A stretch of 61,886 bases of DNA from an uncultured Luteimonas sp. (GTDB lineage: Bacteria > Pseudomonadota > Gammaproteobacteria > Xanthomonadales > Xanthomonadaceae), in contig CALLKI010000072.1 in the NCBI GenBank assembly GCA_938008415.1, positions 1 through 61,886 of the forward strand, given 5' to 3'. The notes under the pieces are model-generated. The model was not told the DNA's origin, ran no database searches, and saw only the letters and a program-made list of their open reading frames with translations. A program made the position numbers and the translations under genes. Shown piece by piece: positions 26,399-37,689 of the stretch. Numbering within the stretch: position 1 is the first letter of the stretch; every line of letters begins with the position of its first letter.

Positions 26399-28360
26399 GT
26401 GAAGTACCGTCGTCTTCTCATCGCCACCGCGCTCGTCGCCTGCCTGGCCTCGCTGGCCGGCTGCGGGCGGCAGGAACAAACCGTCGCCACGGCCCCGGAC
26501 GGGGAAACCGCCGACCAGTTCATCGCCCGCGTCAACGCCGAGATGAAGGCGATGTTCCCGGAGCTGAGCGCGGCGCAGTGGCTGTCGAGCACCTACATCA
26601 ACGATGACAGCCAGCTGCTGGCCGCCAAGGCCAACGAGAAGTTCCTGTCGAAACTCAACGAATGGATCGAGCAGGCGCGCCGGTTCGAAGGGCAGGAGAT
26701 GTCGCCGGAAACCGCGCGCGCGATCACGCTGCTCAAGCTCAGCACCGCGATGCCGGCGCCGAAGGATCCGGACAAGCTCGCCGAGCTGGCCATGATCGCC
26801 GCGAAGATGGAGGGCATGTACGGCGCGGGCACGTACTGCAAGGACGAAGGCGGTTCCCGGAACTGCCGCCAGCTCGGCGAGCTCGAGGACGTGCTGCGCA
26901 ACAGCCGCGACTACGACGAGCAGCTCGACGCCTGGCAGGGCTGGCACACCATCGCCCAGCCGATGCGCCAGGACTACCAGCGCTTCGTCGAGCTGGTGAA
27001 CGAAGGCGCGCGCACCCTGGGCTTCGCCGACGCCGGCGAGATGTGGCGCGCCGGCTACGACATGCCGCCGGCCGAGATCGCCACGGAGACCGACCGGCTG
27101 TGGGGCCAGGTCAAGCCGCTGTACGAGCAGCTGCATTGCTACACCCGCACGCGCCTCGAGGCCCGCTACCCGGGCAAGGGCTCGGTCAACGGCCTGCTGC
27201 CCGCCCACCTGCTCGGCAACATGTGGCAGCAGGACTGGGGCAACCTCTGGGACATCCTCGCCCCCTACCCCGAGTCGCAGGCCGGCAGCCTGGACATCAC
27301 CGGCGCGCTCGAGCGCCGCTACCAGGCGGGCCTGAACAGGCTGCTCTCGCAGCAGAACGCGCTGATCAGCGACACGAAGCGCGCCGAGGTCGTCCGCCAG
27401 GCCGAGCTCGACATCGCCATGGAGATGACCCGCATGGCCGAGGGGTTCTACACCGGCCTCGGCATGCTGGAGCTCCCCGGCAGCTACTGGCGGAAGTCGC
27501 AGTTCATCAAGCCGCGCGACCGCGACGTGGTCTGCCACGCCAGCGCGTGGGACATGAACATGGGCGGCGAGGACGGCAAGTCCCCCGACGTGCGCACCAA
27601 GATGTGCATCAAGCCGAACGAGGAGGACTTCACCACCATCTACCACGAGCTCGGCCACGTCTATTACTACCTCGCCTACAACCACCTGCCGCCGCTGTTC
27701 CAGGGCGGCGCGCACGACGGCTTCCACGAAGCCATCGGCGACACCATCGTGCTGGCGATGACGCCGAAGTACCTGCAGTCGATCGGGCTCGTGGGTGAAC
27801 AGACGCAGAGCCGCGAGGCGCTTATCAACGCGCAGATGCGCATGGCGCTGGCCAAGGTCGCGTTCCTGCCGTTCGGCCTGATGATCGACCGCTGGCGCTG
27901 GGGCGTGTTCGACGGCTCGATCACCCCGGACCGCTACAACCAGGCCTGGTGGGAACTGAAGGCGAAGTACCAGGGCGTGGCCCCGGTGCAGCCGCGCGGC
28001 GAGGAATTCTTCGACCCGGGCGCCAAGTACCACGTGCCCGGCAACACGCCGTACACGCGCTACTTCCTCTCCCACATCCTGCAGTTCCAGTTCTACAAGG
28101 CGCTGTGCGACGCCGCCGGCCACCAGGGCCCGCTGTACGAGTGCACCTTCGCCGGCAGCAGGGAAGCGGGCGAGAAGTTCTGGGCGATGCTGTCGAAGGG
28201 CAACAGCCAGCCGTGGCAGCAGACGCTGAAGGAGCTGACCGGCACCGAACGCATGGACGCCTCGGCCGTGCTCGAGTACTTCGCGCCGCTGAAGGAGTGG
28301 CTGGAGCAGCAGAACGAAGGCAGGCAGTGCGGCTGGACCGTCCCGGCCGCCGCCAACTGA
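26399..28360 (+). CDS. M2 family peptidyl-dipeptidase (bacterial ACE homologue), lipoprotein
   Basis: Zinc dipeptidyl carboxypeptidase related to angiotensin-converting enzyme, 653 aa. The gluzincin motif is TIYHELGHVYYY with zinc ligands His416 and His420, and the third ligand Glu444 in HEAIGD, the exact M2 spacing. A lipoprotein signal ends at Cys21 (SLAGC), so the enzyme sits in the periplasm or outer membrane. The start is a GTG (VKYRRLLIATALVA), as no ATG gives the signal peptide. The chloride- and substrate-binding blocks HVPGNTPYTRYFLSHILQFQ are present. A strong terminator follows. Confidence 0.93.
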   Translation: MKYRRLLIATALVACLASLAGCGRQEQTVATAPDGETADQFIARVNAEMKAMFPELSAAQWLSSTYINDDSQLLAAKANEKFLSKLNEWIEQARRFEGQEMSPETARAITLLKLSTAMPAPKDPDKLAELAMIAAKMEGMYGAGTYCKDEGGSRNCRQLGELEDVLRNSRDYDEQLDAWQGWHTIAQPMRQDYQRFVELVNEGARTLGFADAGEMWRAGYDMPPAEIATETDRLWGQVKPLYEQLHCYTRTRLEARYPGKGSVNGLLPAHLLGNMWQQDWGNLWDILAPYPESQAGSLDITGALERRYQAGLNRLLSQQNALISDTKRAEVVRQAELDIAMEMTRMAEGFYTGLGMLELPGSYWRKSQFIKPRDRDVVCHASAWDMNMGGEDGKSPDVRTKMCIKPNEEDFTTIYHELGHVYYYLAYNHLPPLFQGGAHDGFHEAIGDTIVLAMTPKYLQSIGLVGEQTQSREALINAQMRMALAKVAFLPFGLMIDRWRWGVFDGSITPDRYNQAWWELKAKYQGVAPVQPRGEEFFDPGAKYHVPGNTPYTRYFLSHILQFQFYKALCDAAGHQGPLYECTFAGSREAGEKFWAMLSKGNSQPWQQTLKELTGTERMDASAVLEYFAPLKEWLEQQNEGRQCGWTVPAAAN

Positions 28361-28380
28361 TACCTGCGCCCCCGATCGTG

Positions 28381-28415
28381 GACGGGGCGGGCTTCGGCCC
28401 GCCCCGTCGTTTTTT
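28381..28415 (+). terminator. Strong intrinsic terminator after the M2 peptidase gene
   Basis: GACGGGGCGGGC and GCCCGCCCCGTC form a perfect 12-bp stem capped by a UUCG tetraloop, followed by GTTTTTT. It ends the minC-to-peptidase run and isolates the Rieske gene. Confidence 0.95.
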
Positions 28416-28446
28416 CCGCGCCGGGGACATGCCGCATACTGGATCC

Positions 28447-29529
28447 ATGGAACAACGCACAGGCACCGTCGAACCCTGCCTCCTTCCCCAGCCTGCCGCC
28501 ACGGCGTCCGCCCTGCCGGCACGGTTCTACGTGGATCCGGCGATGGCCGCGCGCGACCGCGAAGCGGTGTTCGACCGCAGCTGGCAGCTGGTCGCGCATA
28601 CCGGCCGCCTCGCGGAACCGGGCGATCACGTCGTCGTGGACTTCGCCGGGCTGCCGGTGATCGCCGTGCGCGATGCGGACGGCACGATCCGGGCCTTCCA
28701 CAATGTCTGCCGCCACCGCGCCGGCCCGCTCGCCCGCTGCGACGGCCGCGGCGCGAAGGCGCTGCGCTGCCTCTATCACGGCTGGACCTACCGGCTCGAC
28801 GGCAGCCTGCGTTCCGCCACGGAGATGGCGGACGCCGAGGGATTCGACCCCTCCGCGATCCGGCTGCCGGAGCTGGAAGTGCGGGTCTGGCAGGGACTGG
28901 TGTTCGCCTGCGCCGGCAAGCCGGCGATGCCGTTCGAGGACCTGGTCGAGGGCATCGGGGCGCGCCTCGGCCCCGGGCGCGACCTCCCCGGCTACGCCTG
29001 CCACCGCCACGTGTCCTACGACATCGCCTGCAACTGGAAGGTGTACGTGGACAACTACCTCGAGGGCTACCACGTGCCGCACGTGCACCCGGAACTCAAC
29101 CGGATGCTCGACTACCGCAGCTACCGCACCGAGACGGCCCGCTGGCATTCGCTGCAGTGGAGCCCGCTGGAAAGCACGGAAGGGCTCTACGGCAACGGCG
29201 ACGCGCTGTACTACTGGCTGTGGCCGAACACCATGCTCAACATCCTGCCCGGCCGCCTGCAGACCAACCGGGTGGTGCCGCTGGGCGTGGACCGCTGCCG
29301 GGTCGAGTTCGACTACTACTACCCGCCCGCGGCCTCGGACGACCCGCGCCGTGACGCGGACCTGGCCTTCAGCGACGGGGTGCAGCAGGAGGACATCACG
29401 ATCTGCGAGGACGTGCAGCGCGCCCTCGCCTCGGGCTCCTACGAATGCGGACGGCTCAACCCGCTGCGGGAGAGCGGCGTCCACCACTTCCACGAGCTGC
29501 TGCGCCAGGCCTACCGGGAAACACCCTGA
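28447..29529 (+). CDS. Rieske-type aromatic/quaternary-amine oxygenase, large subunit
   Basis: Rieske non-heme iron oxygenase alpha subunit, 360 aa. The [2Fe-2S] ligands are Cys88-x-His90 (CRHRAG) and Cys108-x2-His111 (CLYHGW). The mononuclear-iron site is in WKVYVDNYLEGYHVPHVHPE with His209 and His214 as ligands and a bridging Asp202. Closest in layout to CntA/GbcA-like enzymes that act on carnitine or glycine betaine. No ferredoxin or reductase gene is adjacent, so electrons must come from elsewhere. Two in-frame ATGs exist (28429 and 28447); the later is preferred by alignment. Substrate unknown. Confidence 0.88.
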   Translation: MEQRTGTVEPCLLPQPAATASALPARFYVDPAMAARDREAVFDRSWQLVAHTGRLAEPGDHVVVDFAGLPVIAVRDADGTIRAFHNVCRHRAGPLARCDGRGAKALRCLYHGWTYRLDGSLRSATEMADAEGFDPSAIRLPELEVRVWQGLVFACAGKPAMPFEDLVEGIGARLGPGRDLPGYACHRHVSYDIACNWKVYVDNYLEGYHVPHVHPELNRMLDYRSYRTETARWHSLQWSPLESTEGLYGNGDALYYWLWPNTMLNILPGRLQTNRVVPLGVDRCRVEFDYYYPPAASDDPRRDADLAFSDGVQQEDITICEDVQRALASGSYECGRLNPLRESGVHHFHELLRQAYRETP

Positions 29530-29554
29530 ACCGTGAGCCCCGGGCGGATGCCGC

Positions 29555-30796
29555 CTACAGCTGCTCGCCCGGCTCCAGCACGGGCGACTTCGGGCATTCC
29601 GCCCTGCGCACCCGGCGGGCTTCCCAGAACCAGAACAGCCAGCCCAGCAGGGTGAAGCAGGCCGCCATGAGCGCGAGCGCCAGCAGCGAGTGGCTCACCA
29701 GCGGCGAAAGCACGCCGGCCACCACCGCGTTCAGCACCAGACCGGTGAAGGCCTGCAACGAGGACGCCGACCCGCGCTGGCGCGGGTACATGTCGAGGAT
29801 GGCGAGCGTGACGATCGGGAACACCAGCGCGATGCCGAACGAATCGAGCATCACCGGCAGGATCGCCCAGGGGACCGACGGCACGTCCACCAGGACGCCG
29901 TAGAGCACGTTCGCCGCAACCGCCACCCCGCAGCAGGCAAAGCCGATGTTCGCCAGCCGCGTGCCGCTGATCCTGCCCGCGGCGCGCCCCGACACGTACG
30001 ACCCGAGCATCATCCCGCTGATCATCGGGATGAAGAACCAGCCGAACTGCCGCTCGCCGAGCTTCATCAGGTCGAGCACGAACGCCGGCGCCGAGGCGAT
30101 GAACAGGAACAGCGCCGCGAAATTGAACGCGGCGGCCGCGGCCAGGCGCTGGAAACGCGGATTGACGAAGATCGCCGCGTAGTCGCGCAGCAGCCGCCCC
30201 GGCGCCAGCGACACCCGCGCCCCGCGCGGGTGCGTCTCCGGCAGCCAGGCCCACGTCGCCGCCAGCAGCAGCACGGAGAACCCGACCAGGAACCAGAAGA
30301 TCAGCGGCCAGCGCCCCCAGCCGAGGATCCAGCCGCCGACCACCGGCGCGATCGCGGGCGCCACGCCGAAGATCATCGACACGCGGCTCATCAGGCGCTG
30401 CGCGTCGTCGCCATGCAGCACGTCGCGGATCACCGCCCGGCCGACGATCAGGCCGACACCCGCCGACAGCCCCTGCAGCGCGCGGAATGCCAGCAGCGCC
30501 GGCAGGTCGCGCGCCAGCGCGCAGCCGGCCGAGGCCAGCGTGAACACCGCCAGCCCGCCGAGGATCACCCGCCGGCGGCCAAGCGCGTCCGACAGCGGGC
30601 CGTGGACCACGCTCATCAGCGCATAGGCGACCAGGTAGGCGCTGATCGTCTGCTGCATCGCCACCTTGTCGGCGCCCAGGTCCACGCCCATCGCCGGGAA
30701 CGCGGGAAAGATGGTGTCGATCGAAAACGGGCCGAACATCGCCAGCCCCGCGAGCAGCAGAGCAAGGCGGCGCAGGTTGGGCGTGCGGGCATTCAT
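29555..30796 (-). CDS. Bcr/CflA family multidrug efflux transporter
   Basis: Major-facilitator drug/H+ antiporter of the Bcr/CflA subfamily, 413 aa and 12 membrane spans. The family motif after helix 1 (SIDTIFPAFPAMGVDLGADK), the loop motif GPLSDALGRRRVILGGLAVF between helices 2 and 3, and RALQGLSAGVGLIVGRAVIRD are all present. The start lies directly before NARTPNLRRLALLL. Convergent with the Rieske gene and divergent from gcvP, whose leader occupies the 418 bases upstream. Exported drug unknown. Confidence 0.9.
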   Translation of the reverse strand: MNARTPNLRRLALLLAGLAMFGPFSIDTIFPAFPAMGVDLGADKVAMQQTISAYLVAYALMSVVHGPLSDALGRRRVILGGLAVFTLASAGCALARDLPALLAFRALQGLSAGVGLIVGRAVIRDVLHGDDAQRLMSRVSMIFGVAPAIAPVVGGWILGWGRWPLIFWFLVGFSVLLLAATWAWLPETHPRGARVSLAPGRLLRDYAAIFVNPRFQRLAAAAAFNFAALFLFIASAPAFVLDLMKLGERQFGWFFIPMISGMMLGSYVSGRAAGRISGTRLANIGFACCGVAVAANVLYGVLVDVPSVPWAILPVMLDSFGIALVFPIVTLAILDMYPRQRGSASSLQAFTGLVLNAVVAGVLSPLVSHSLLALALMAACFTLLGWLFWFWEARRVRRAECPKSPVLEPGEQL

Positions 30797-30944
30797 GCGG
30801 GGGCGGGGACAGGCGGGCCGGCCATCCGGGAAGCCGGGGCCGGCGGCAGGCGGGAAATCACGGCAGGACAACCGGGAAGGGAGCGCATTATCCCGGACCG
30901 TGCGGGCCGCCGGGGAGTGCCGCGGGGCACCCCCAGCCCCGCGG

Positions 30945-30950
30945 TATAAT
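30945..30950 (+). promoter_or_regulatory. -10 box of the glycine riboswitch/gcvP transcript
   Basis: A perfect TATAAT lies just upstream of the riboswitch and sets a start at about 30957. No TTGACA-like element is visible 17 bases earlier. Confidence 0.6.
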
Positions 30951-30959
30951 CGGATTGGC

Positions 30960-31165
30960 AATCCGGAGGGAGAAGCCGCGCGCGCCTGCAGGGAACGCGT
31001 GGCTGCCGAAGGCGCAAACGCCCGTAATCGCTCAGGCCCGATACCACCGGTTGCGACAACACTCTGGAGAGACCGCCCGGCATCCGCCGGAACCGGCGCC
31101 GAAGGGGCACGAAGCGCGGCCTGCCTGCGCTTCCAAACTCTCAGGCAAAAGGACAGAGGGGCACC
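30960..31165 (+). ncRNA. Tandem glycine riboswitch (two aptamers)
   Basis: The second aptamer (about 31062-31163) shows the conserved elements CTCTGGAGAGACC, GCCGAAGGGGCA and AACTCTCAGGCAAAAGGACA followed by GAGG. The first (about 30965-31055) shows GGAGGGAGAAGCC, GCTGCCGAAGGCGCAAAC and CGCTCAGGCCCGATACCACC, in the same order, so both halves of a cooperative tandem switch are present. It sits between a -10 box and gcvP, where glycine should turn on the glycine-cleavage enzyme. Expression platform: about 50 bases to the start codon, including a self-complementary GTGCGCGCGCGCAC. Confidence 0.92.
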
Positions 31166-31214
31166 CGCTCGTGCGCGCGCGCACGCCCGCCAGCCACGCC
31201 TCCGGATCCTTGCC

Positions 31215-34088
<2,874 letters not shown>

Positions 34089-34094
34089 TCCCGT

Positions 34095-34128
34095 CCCCGT
34101 GGAAGGCGGGCAGCCGCCCTCCACGGGG
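34095..34128 (+). terminator. Hairpin after gcvP, without T-tract
   Basis: CCCCGTGGA and TCCACGGGG form a 9-bp stem extended by a mismatch and GGCGG/CCGCC over a GCAG loop. No T-run follows, so it may be a weak or Rho-assisted terminator or an mRNA 3'-end stabiliser. An A8 tract lies 24 bases further on. Confidence 0.45.
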
Positions 34129-34232
34129 CCCGCCGGGCCCGGCACGGGCAGGAAAAAAAACCGGAAACTTGCATCATCCGCGTGGTTTCACGAGGATGTT
34201 GCCTTGTTCCACGTATTTTCCAGGGAGGTTCG

Positions 34233-35000
34233 ATGACCGCAATCCGCGGCCAGAACGCCGGTTCCCGTTCCGTCCCCGTCCCCTCCACCCGCGCCACGAC
34301 CGCAGGCAGCGTCCTCGTCGACGAGCACACCGGCCTGCAACAGGTTCGCATCGTCCGCCACCCCGTCTTCGGCGGCCAGCTCTACCTCGATGGCGACCTG
34401 CAGATCTCCGAGTCCGATTCCGCGTACGGCATCGCCATGGTCAGCCCGCTGCTGGGTCTTGGCCGGCTCGAGCGCGTGGCCATCCTCGGCGGCGGCGACG
34501 GCGGTGTGCTGTGCGAGCTGCTGCGCACCCTGGAGCCGCTCGGCCACCTGCCGCGCGAGCTGACGATGGTGGAGATCGACGCGCGCGTGATCGAGCTGTG
34601 CCGTATCCACCTGCCCGCGGTGTGCGGCGACGCCTTCTCGCATCCCGGCGCGAATGTCGTGATCGGCGACGCCTTCGCCTGGATCGCGCAGGCACGCGGC
34701 CTGGACGCGGTCATCTACGACCTGACCATGGACCCGGTGCGCGAGGACCAGCCGCGCGACGCGTTCGTCGCCGAGATCGTGGCACTGGTGGCCCGCGCCC
34801 TGCGTCCCGGCGGCGTCTTCAGCATGCAGTGCTGTGGCCACGGCCGTGCCGATCCCGACGACCGCGCCGAGCGCAGGCGCCTGCTGCCGCTGATCCGCCA
34901 GACCGTGGACGCGCACTTCGTGGACCGATGCGAACAGGACGTGCTGGTCCCGTCCTACCGCGACCTGTGGACCTTCCTCAGCGCGCGCAAGCCCGGCTGA
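34233..35000 (+). CDS. Spermine-synthase-like aminopropyltransferase
   Basis: SAM-fold aminopropyltransferase family protein, 255 aa. The nucleotide-binding glycine loop is VAILGGGDGGVLCELLRTLE, followed by TMVEIDARVIELCRIHLPAV, YDLTMDPV and the C-terminal VPSYRDLWTFLSA. Instead of the DE..YHEM block of bacterial spermidine synthase SpeE it has LDGDLQISESDSAYGIAM, which by memory is closer to eukaryotic spermine synthases (ESDLAY, VPSYLELW). The product may be spermine, spermidine or another polyamine. No speD is adjacent. Start chosen at the ATG after a GGGAGG site. Confidence 0.78.
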   Translation: MTAIRGQNAGSRSVPVPSTRATTAGSVLVDEHTGLQQVRIVRHPVFGGQLYLDGDLQISESDSAYGIAMVSPLLGLGRLERVAILGGGDGGVLCELLRTLEPLGHLPRELTMVEIDARVIELCRIHLPAVCGDAFSHPGANVVIGDAFAWIAQARGLDAVIYDLTMDPVREDQPRDAFVAEIVALVARALRPGGVFSMQCCGHGRADPDDRAERRRLLPLIRQTVDAHFVDRCEQDVLVPSYRDLWTFLSARKPG

Positions 35001-35006
35001 GCGGCT

Positions 35007-36215
35007 TCACAACCGGGCGAAGGAAAACAGCTCCGCCAGCGGGTGCTTCCTGCGCTCGACCAGCGCGCGCAGGAGCCCGGCACCCGCCATCGAGTAGGTG
35101 ATGCCGTTGCCGCCGTAGGCCATCGCGAACAGCACGCGCGGGCCGTGCTGGGCATGCGCACCGAAGAACGGCAGGCCATCCTTCGTCTCGGCGAAGGTCC
35201 CGGCCCACGAGAACGCCGGGCGCAGCGGCAGGTGAGGGAACAGCTCCCGCACCTGCTTCTCCAGTTTCCGTGCCTTCTTTTCCACCCGTGCATCGCGCCG
35301 CGCGGGGATGTCGATGGCATCGTCCTCGCCGCCAACGAGCAGGCGGCCATCCCCCGTGCTGCGCATGTACAGGTACGGCCGCGCCGACTCCCACACCATC
35401 GTCCGCCGCAGCGGCCCGAGCACTTCCGGGTCGATCGGGTCGGTGATGAAGGCGTAGCTGCTGCGGTTCGCCGCCACGCGCCTGCGCAGCCAGCGCTGGT
35501 TGGCGTACCCGGCGGCGAGGATGGCATGGCCGGCGCGGATCACCACGCCGTCCTCCGTCCGCAGCGTTACGCCGCGGCGCGTGGTCGTGATCTCCCCGAC
35601 CGTGGTGCGGTCATGCACGCCAACGCCACGCCGCGCCAGCCTGGCCAGCGTGCGCCAGGCCATGCGGTAGGCGTCGATGAAAGCGCCCGTCCTGCTGAGG
35701 ATCGCGGCGGGCCGGTCGATCCCGTACACCTGCCGCAACGCGCCCTGCTCCAGCCATTCCACGTCGAATCCGTGCTTCCTGCGCAGCTCGAATTCCCCGC
35801 GCAGGTCCTTGCGGTGCTTCCGCCTGCTGGCGAAGTAGAGGCTGTGCGCGCGGGCGAAATCCACGTCGCGCACCTCGCGCGCCAGCTCCCCGAGCGCCGG
35901 GATTGCCTCGGCGCAGGCACGGTACGCCAGCACCGCCGCGCCCTCGCCGTAGCGCTTCGCGAGGTCCACCATGTGCGTGTCGATCTCGTACTGCAACAGC
36001 GCCGTGCTGGCCGCCGTGCTGCCCCAGCCGATGTCCCGCTGCTCCACCACCACGATCTCATGGCCGTGGCGCGCGAACTCGCCTGCGACCAGTGCCCCGG
36101 TGATCCCGCCGCCGACCACCACGACGTCGCAACGCACGTCCTCCCGCAGCTGCGGGAAGGCGTACATCAGCCCGTTCTTCACCGCCCAGAACGGATAACC
36201 GCTCTTCAGGTCCAT
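35007..36215 (-). CDS. FAD-dependent oxidoreductase (DAO/glycine oxidase family)
   Basis: FAD-dependent amine or amino-acid oxidase-like protein, 402 aa. The dinucleotide motif is VVVVGGGITGALVAGEFARH with the acidic end VVEQRDIGWGSTAAS, which includes the FAD-contacting GSTAAS. The C-terminus has the second FAD signature MAYGGNGITYSMAGAGLLRA. GGAGG precedes the ATG by eight bases, so MDLKSGYPF is the start rather than the GTG three codons earlier. The substrate is unknown. It converges with the aminopropyltransferase gene six bases away; a polyamine or amino-acid substrate is possible but unproven. Confidence 0.85.
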   Translation of the reverse strand: MDLKSGYPFWAVKNGLMYAFPQLREDVRCDVVVVGGGITGALVAGEFARHGHEIVVVEQRDIGWGSTAASTALLQYEIDTHMVDLAKRYGEGAAVLAYRACAEAIPALGELAREVRDVDFARAHSLYFASRRKHRKDLRGEFELRRKHGFDVEWLEQGALRQVYGIDRPAAILSRTGAFIDAYRMAWRTLARLARRGVGVHDRTTVGEITTTRRGVTLRTEDGVVIRAGHAILAAGYANQRWLRRRVAANRSSYAFITDPIDPEVLGPLRRTMVWESARPYLYMRSTGDGRLLVGGEDDAIDIPARRDARVEKKARKLEKQVRELFPHLPLRPAFSWAGTFAETKDGLPFFGAHAQHGPRVLFAMAYGGNGITYSMAGAGLLRALVERRKHPLAELFSFARL

Positions 36216-36387
36216 GCCGCGCACCTCCGCCGTGGGGAAGCCCAGCGTAGGCCAGGCGGAGTGAAGCCCCCTTCATCCATGGCGGCCGCAATCCACGCCC
36301 AGGCGGGGAGTGCACCATCCATGTATTGCTCCGCGTCCCCGTCCGGCGGTGGGACCGGCCGGATCACGTCGATCAGCACGCCATTTA

Positions 36388-36622
36388 CTGCTGCTCGAAG
36401 CCCCGGCAGTCCCCGGTGTGGACGTGATGGATACGATCGACGCTGCCGGGCAGGCCGGACACTGCGCGAGGCCATGGACGCCGGCCTGCTGCGGCGACCG
36501 CCTGGGGAACCGCTGGCCGCGTTGCTTTAGGCCGCATCCGGTCGCGCCGTCCGGGCACTGGCCGAAGGCGCGGACCGCGAAGCGTGGCAGGCCGCGCTCG
36601 ACGCCCTGATCGATGGCCCTGC
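36388..36622 (+). pseudogene. Remnant of a TetR-family regulator (C-terminal part)
   Basis: This stretch lies in the 425 bases between the oxidoreductase and LysR genes and is not covered by any intact gene. It reads RHLLLLEAPAVPGVDVMDTI in one frame, then shifts to LREAMDAGLLRRPPGEPLAA, meets a TAG at 36528-36530, and continues VRALAEGADREAWQAALDAL in the same frame. This order matches the ligand-binding C-terminus of TetR regulators (EAPAVLG, LREA(M/L)xAGxL, ALDxLLDGL). The N-terminal helix-turn-helix is not found. At least one frameshift and one stop separate the parts. Nothing else is seen at 36216-36387. Confidence 0.55.
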
Positions 36623-36640
36623 GCCGCGCTGGCCGGGTGC

Positions 36641-37588
36641 TCAGCTTCCCGTCCGCGGCCAGGCCGGAACTCCGCCATCGAAACCGCCCGACGCGACCCA
36701 CTCCCGCGTGAACGCACGGAACGCCTGCAGCTTCGGCAATGCCTGCGAACGCGAGGGATAGCACAGCATCAGGCCACGGCTGCGCGGCATGAATTCGTCC
36801 AGGACGCGGAGCAGCCTGCCATCGCGTACCGCCGCACGGACCACGGGCTCGGCCAGATAGGCCAGGCCGCCGCCCGCGAGGGCGGCGCGCAGGCAAAGCA
36901 ACGTGTCGTTGACGATCACGCCGCCGCCCACGCCGACAGCCAACGGCCGCCCGCGCCGAACGAACTCCCAGCGGTATTCACCCTGCGAATCGGCCATGCG
37001 GAACCGGATGCAGCGGTGCGCGCCCAGATCCTCCGGCCGTCGGGGCGCGGGATGCCGGGAAAGGTATTCGGGACTCGCTACCACCACGAATGGAAAAGGC
37101 GGCAGCAGTTCCACCGCCACCATGTCCTGCGGGACCAGTTCCGCCAGCCGGATGCCGGCGTCAAACCCCTCGCCCACGAGGTCGCTGACGCGGTCGTCCG
37201 CGCACAGCTCGACGTCCAGCCCCGGATGCCGTGCGCAGAACCCGCGCACGAGGGGTCCGACCAGCACATCCGCCACCACGCGTGAAACCGACAGACGGAG
37301 TGTGCCTGCAGGCGTACCGGCCAGGCTGCGCGCCGCCTCCGTGGCTTCGGCCAGCAGCCTCCTTGCCTGCCGCGCACCCTCGATGAAGCGTTCCCCGGCC
37401 TGGGTCAGGCCGACCCGCCGGGTGGTCCGCGCCAGCAATGGCACGCCGATCCGGGCCTCGAGCGAACGGACGATATGTCCCACGGCCGACGGTGAAAGCC
37501 CCAGCTCCTCGGCGGCAGCACGGAAACTGCGCAGTTCCGCCACCCGCAGGAACACCATCACACCGTCGAAATGGCGCCGGTCGGGCAT
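36641..37588 (-). CDS. LysR-family transcriptional regulator
   Basis: LysR regulator of 315 aa. The N-terminal winged helix reads FDGVMVFLRVAELRSFRAAA and LGLSPSAVGHIVRSLEARIG; the effector domain follows from about residue 90 (GTLRLSVSRVVADVLVGPLV). The start at MPDRRHFDGV gives the usual short lead; an earlier ATG adds eight residues. It diverges from the lipoprotein-SDR pair with 101 bases between them, holding a palindrome (see below), the standard arrangement for a LysR regulator controlling its neighbour. Confidence 0.9.
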   Translation of the reverse strand: MPDRRHFDGVMVFLRVAELRSFRAAAEELGLSPSAVGHIVRSLEARIGVPLLARTTRRVGLTQAGERFIEGARQARRLLAEATEAARSLAGTPAGTLRLSVSRVVADVLVGPLVRGFCARHPGLDVELCADDRVSDLVGEGFDAGIRLAELVPQDMVAVELLPPFPFVVVASPEYLSRHPAPRRPEDLGAHRCIRFRMADSQGEYRWEFVRRGRPLAVGVGGGVIVNDTLLCLRAALAGGGLAYLAEPVVRAAVRDGRLLRVLDEFMPRSRGLMLCYPSRSQALPKLQAFRAFTREWVASGGFDGGVPAWPRTGS

Positions 37589-37617
37589 GGCGATTGAACG
37601 ATCAGGCTGCATGGCGC

Positions 37618-37643
37618 ATGCAAAGAATCCATGTTTATTGCAT
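37618..37643. promoter_or_regulatory. Candidate LysR operator (ATGCAA-N14-TTGCAT)
   Basis: Perfect 6-bp inverted repeat with a 14-base AT-rich centre in the divergent region between the LysR gene and the lipoprotein gene. A TAGCAT hexamer at 37657-37662 is a possible -10 for the rightward genes. Size and position fit a LysR dimer-of-dimers site. Confidence 0.5.
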
Positions 37644-37689
37644 TTTCCGCCAAACCTAGCATGGCCCCGGGTCATCCCGGAAACACGCC

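Noticed and set aside
34152..34159. A8 tract after gcvP as a T-run terminator for a minus-strand gene
   Set aside because: No minus-strand gene ends near it; the nearest ones lie to the right and end at 35007.
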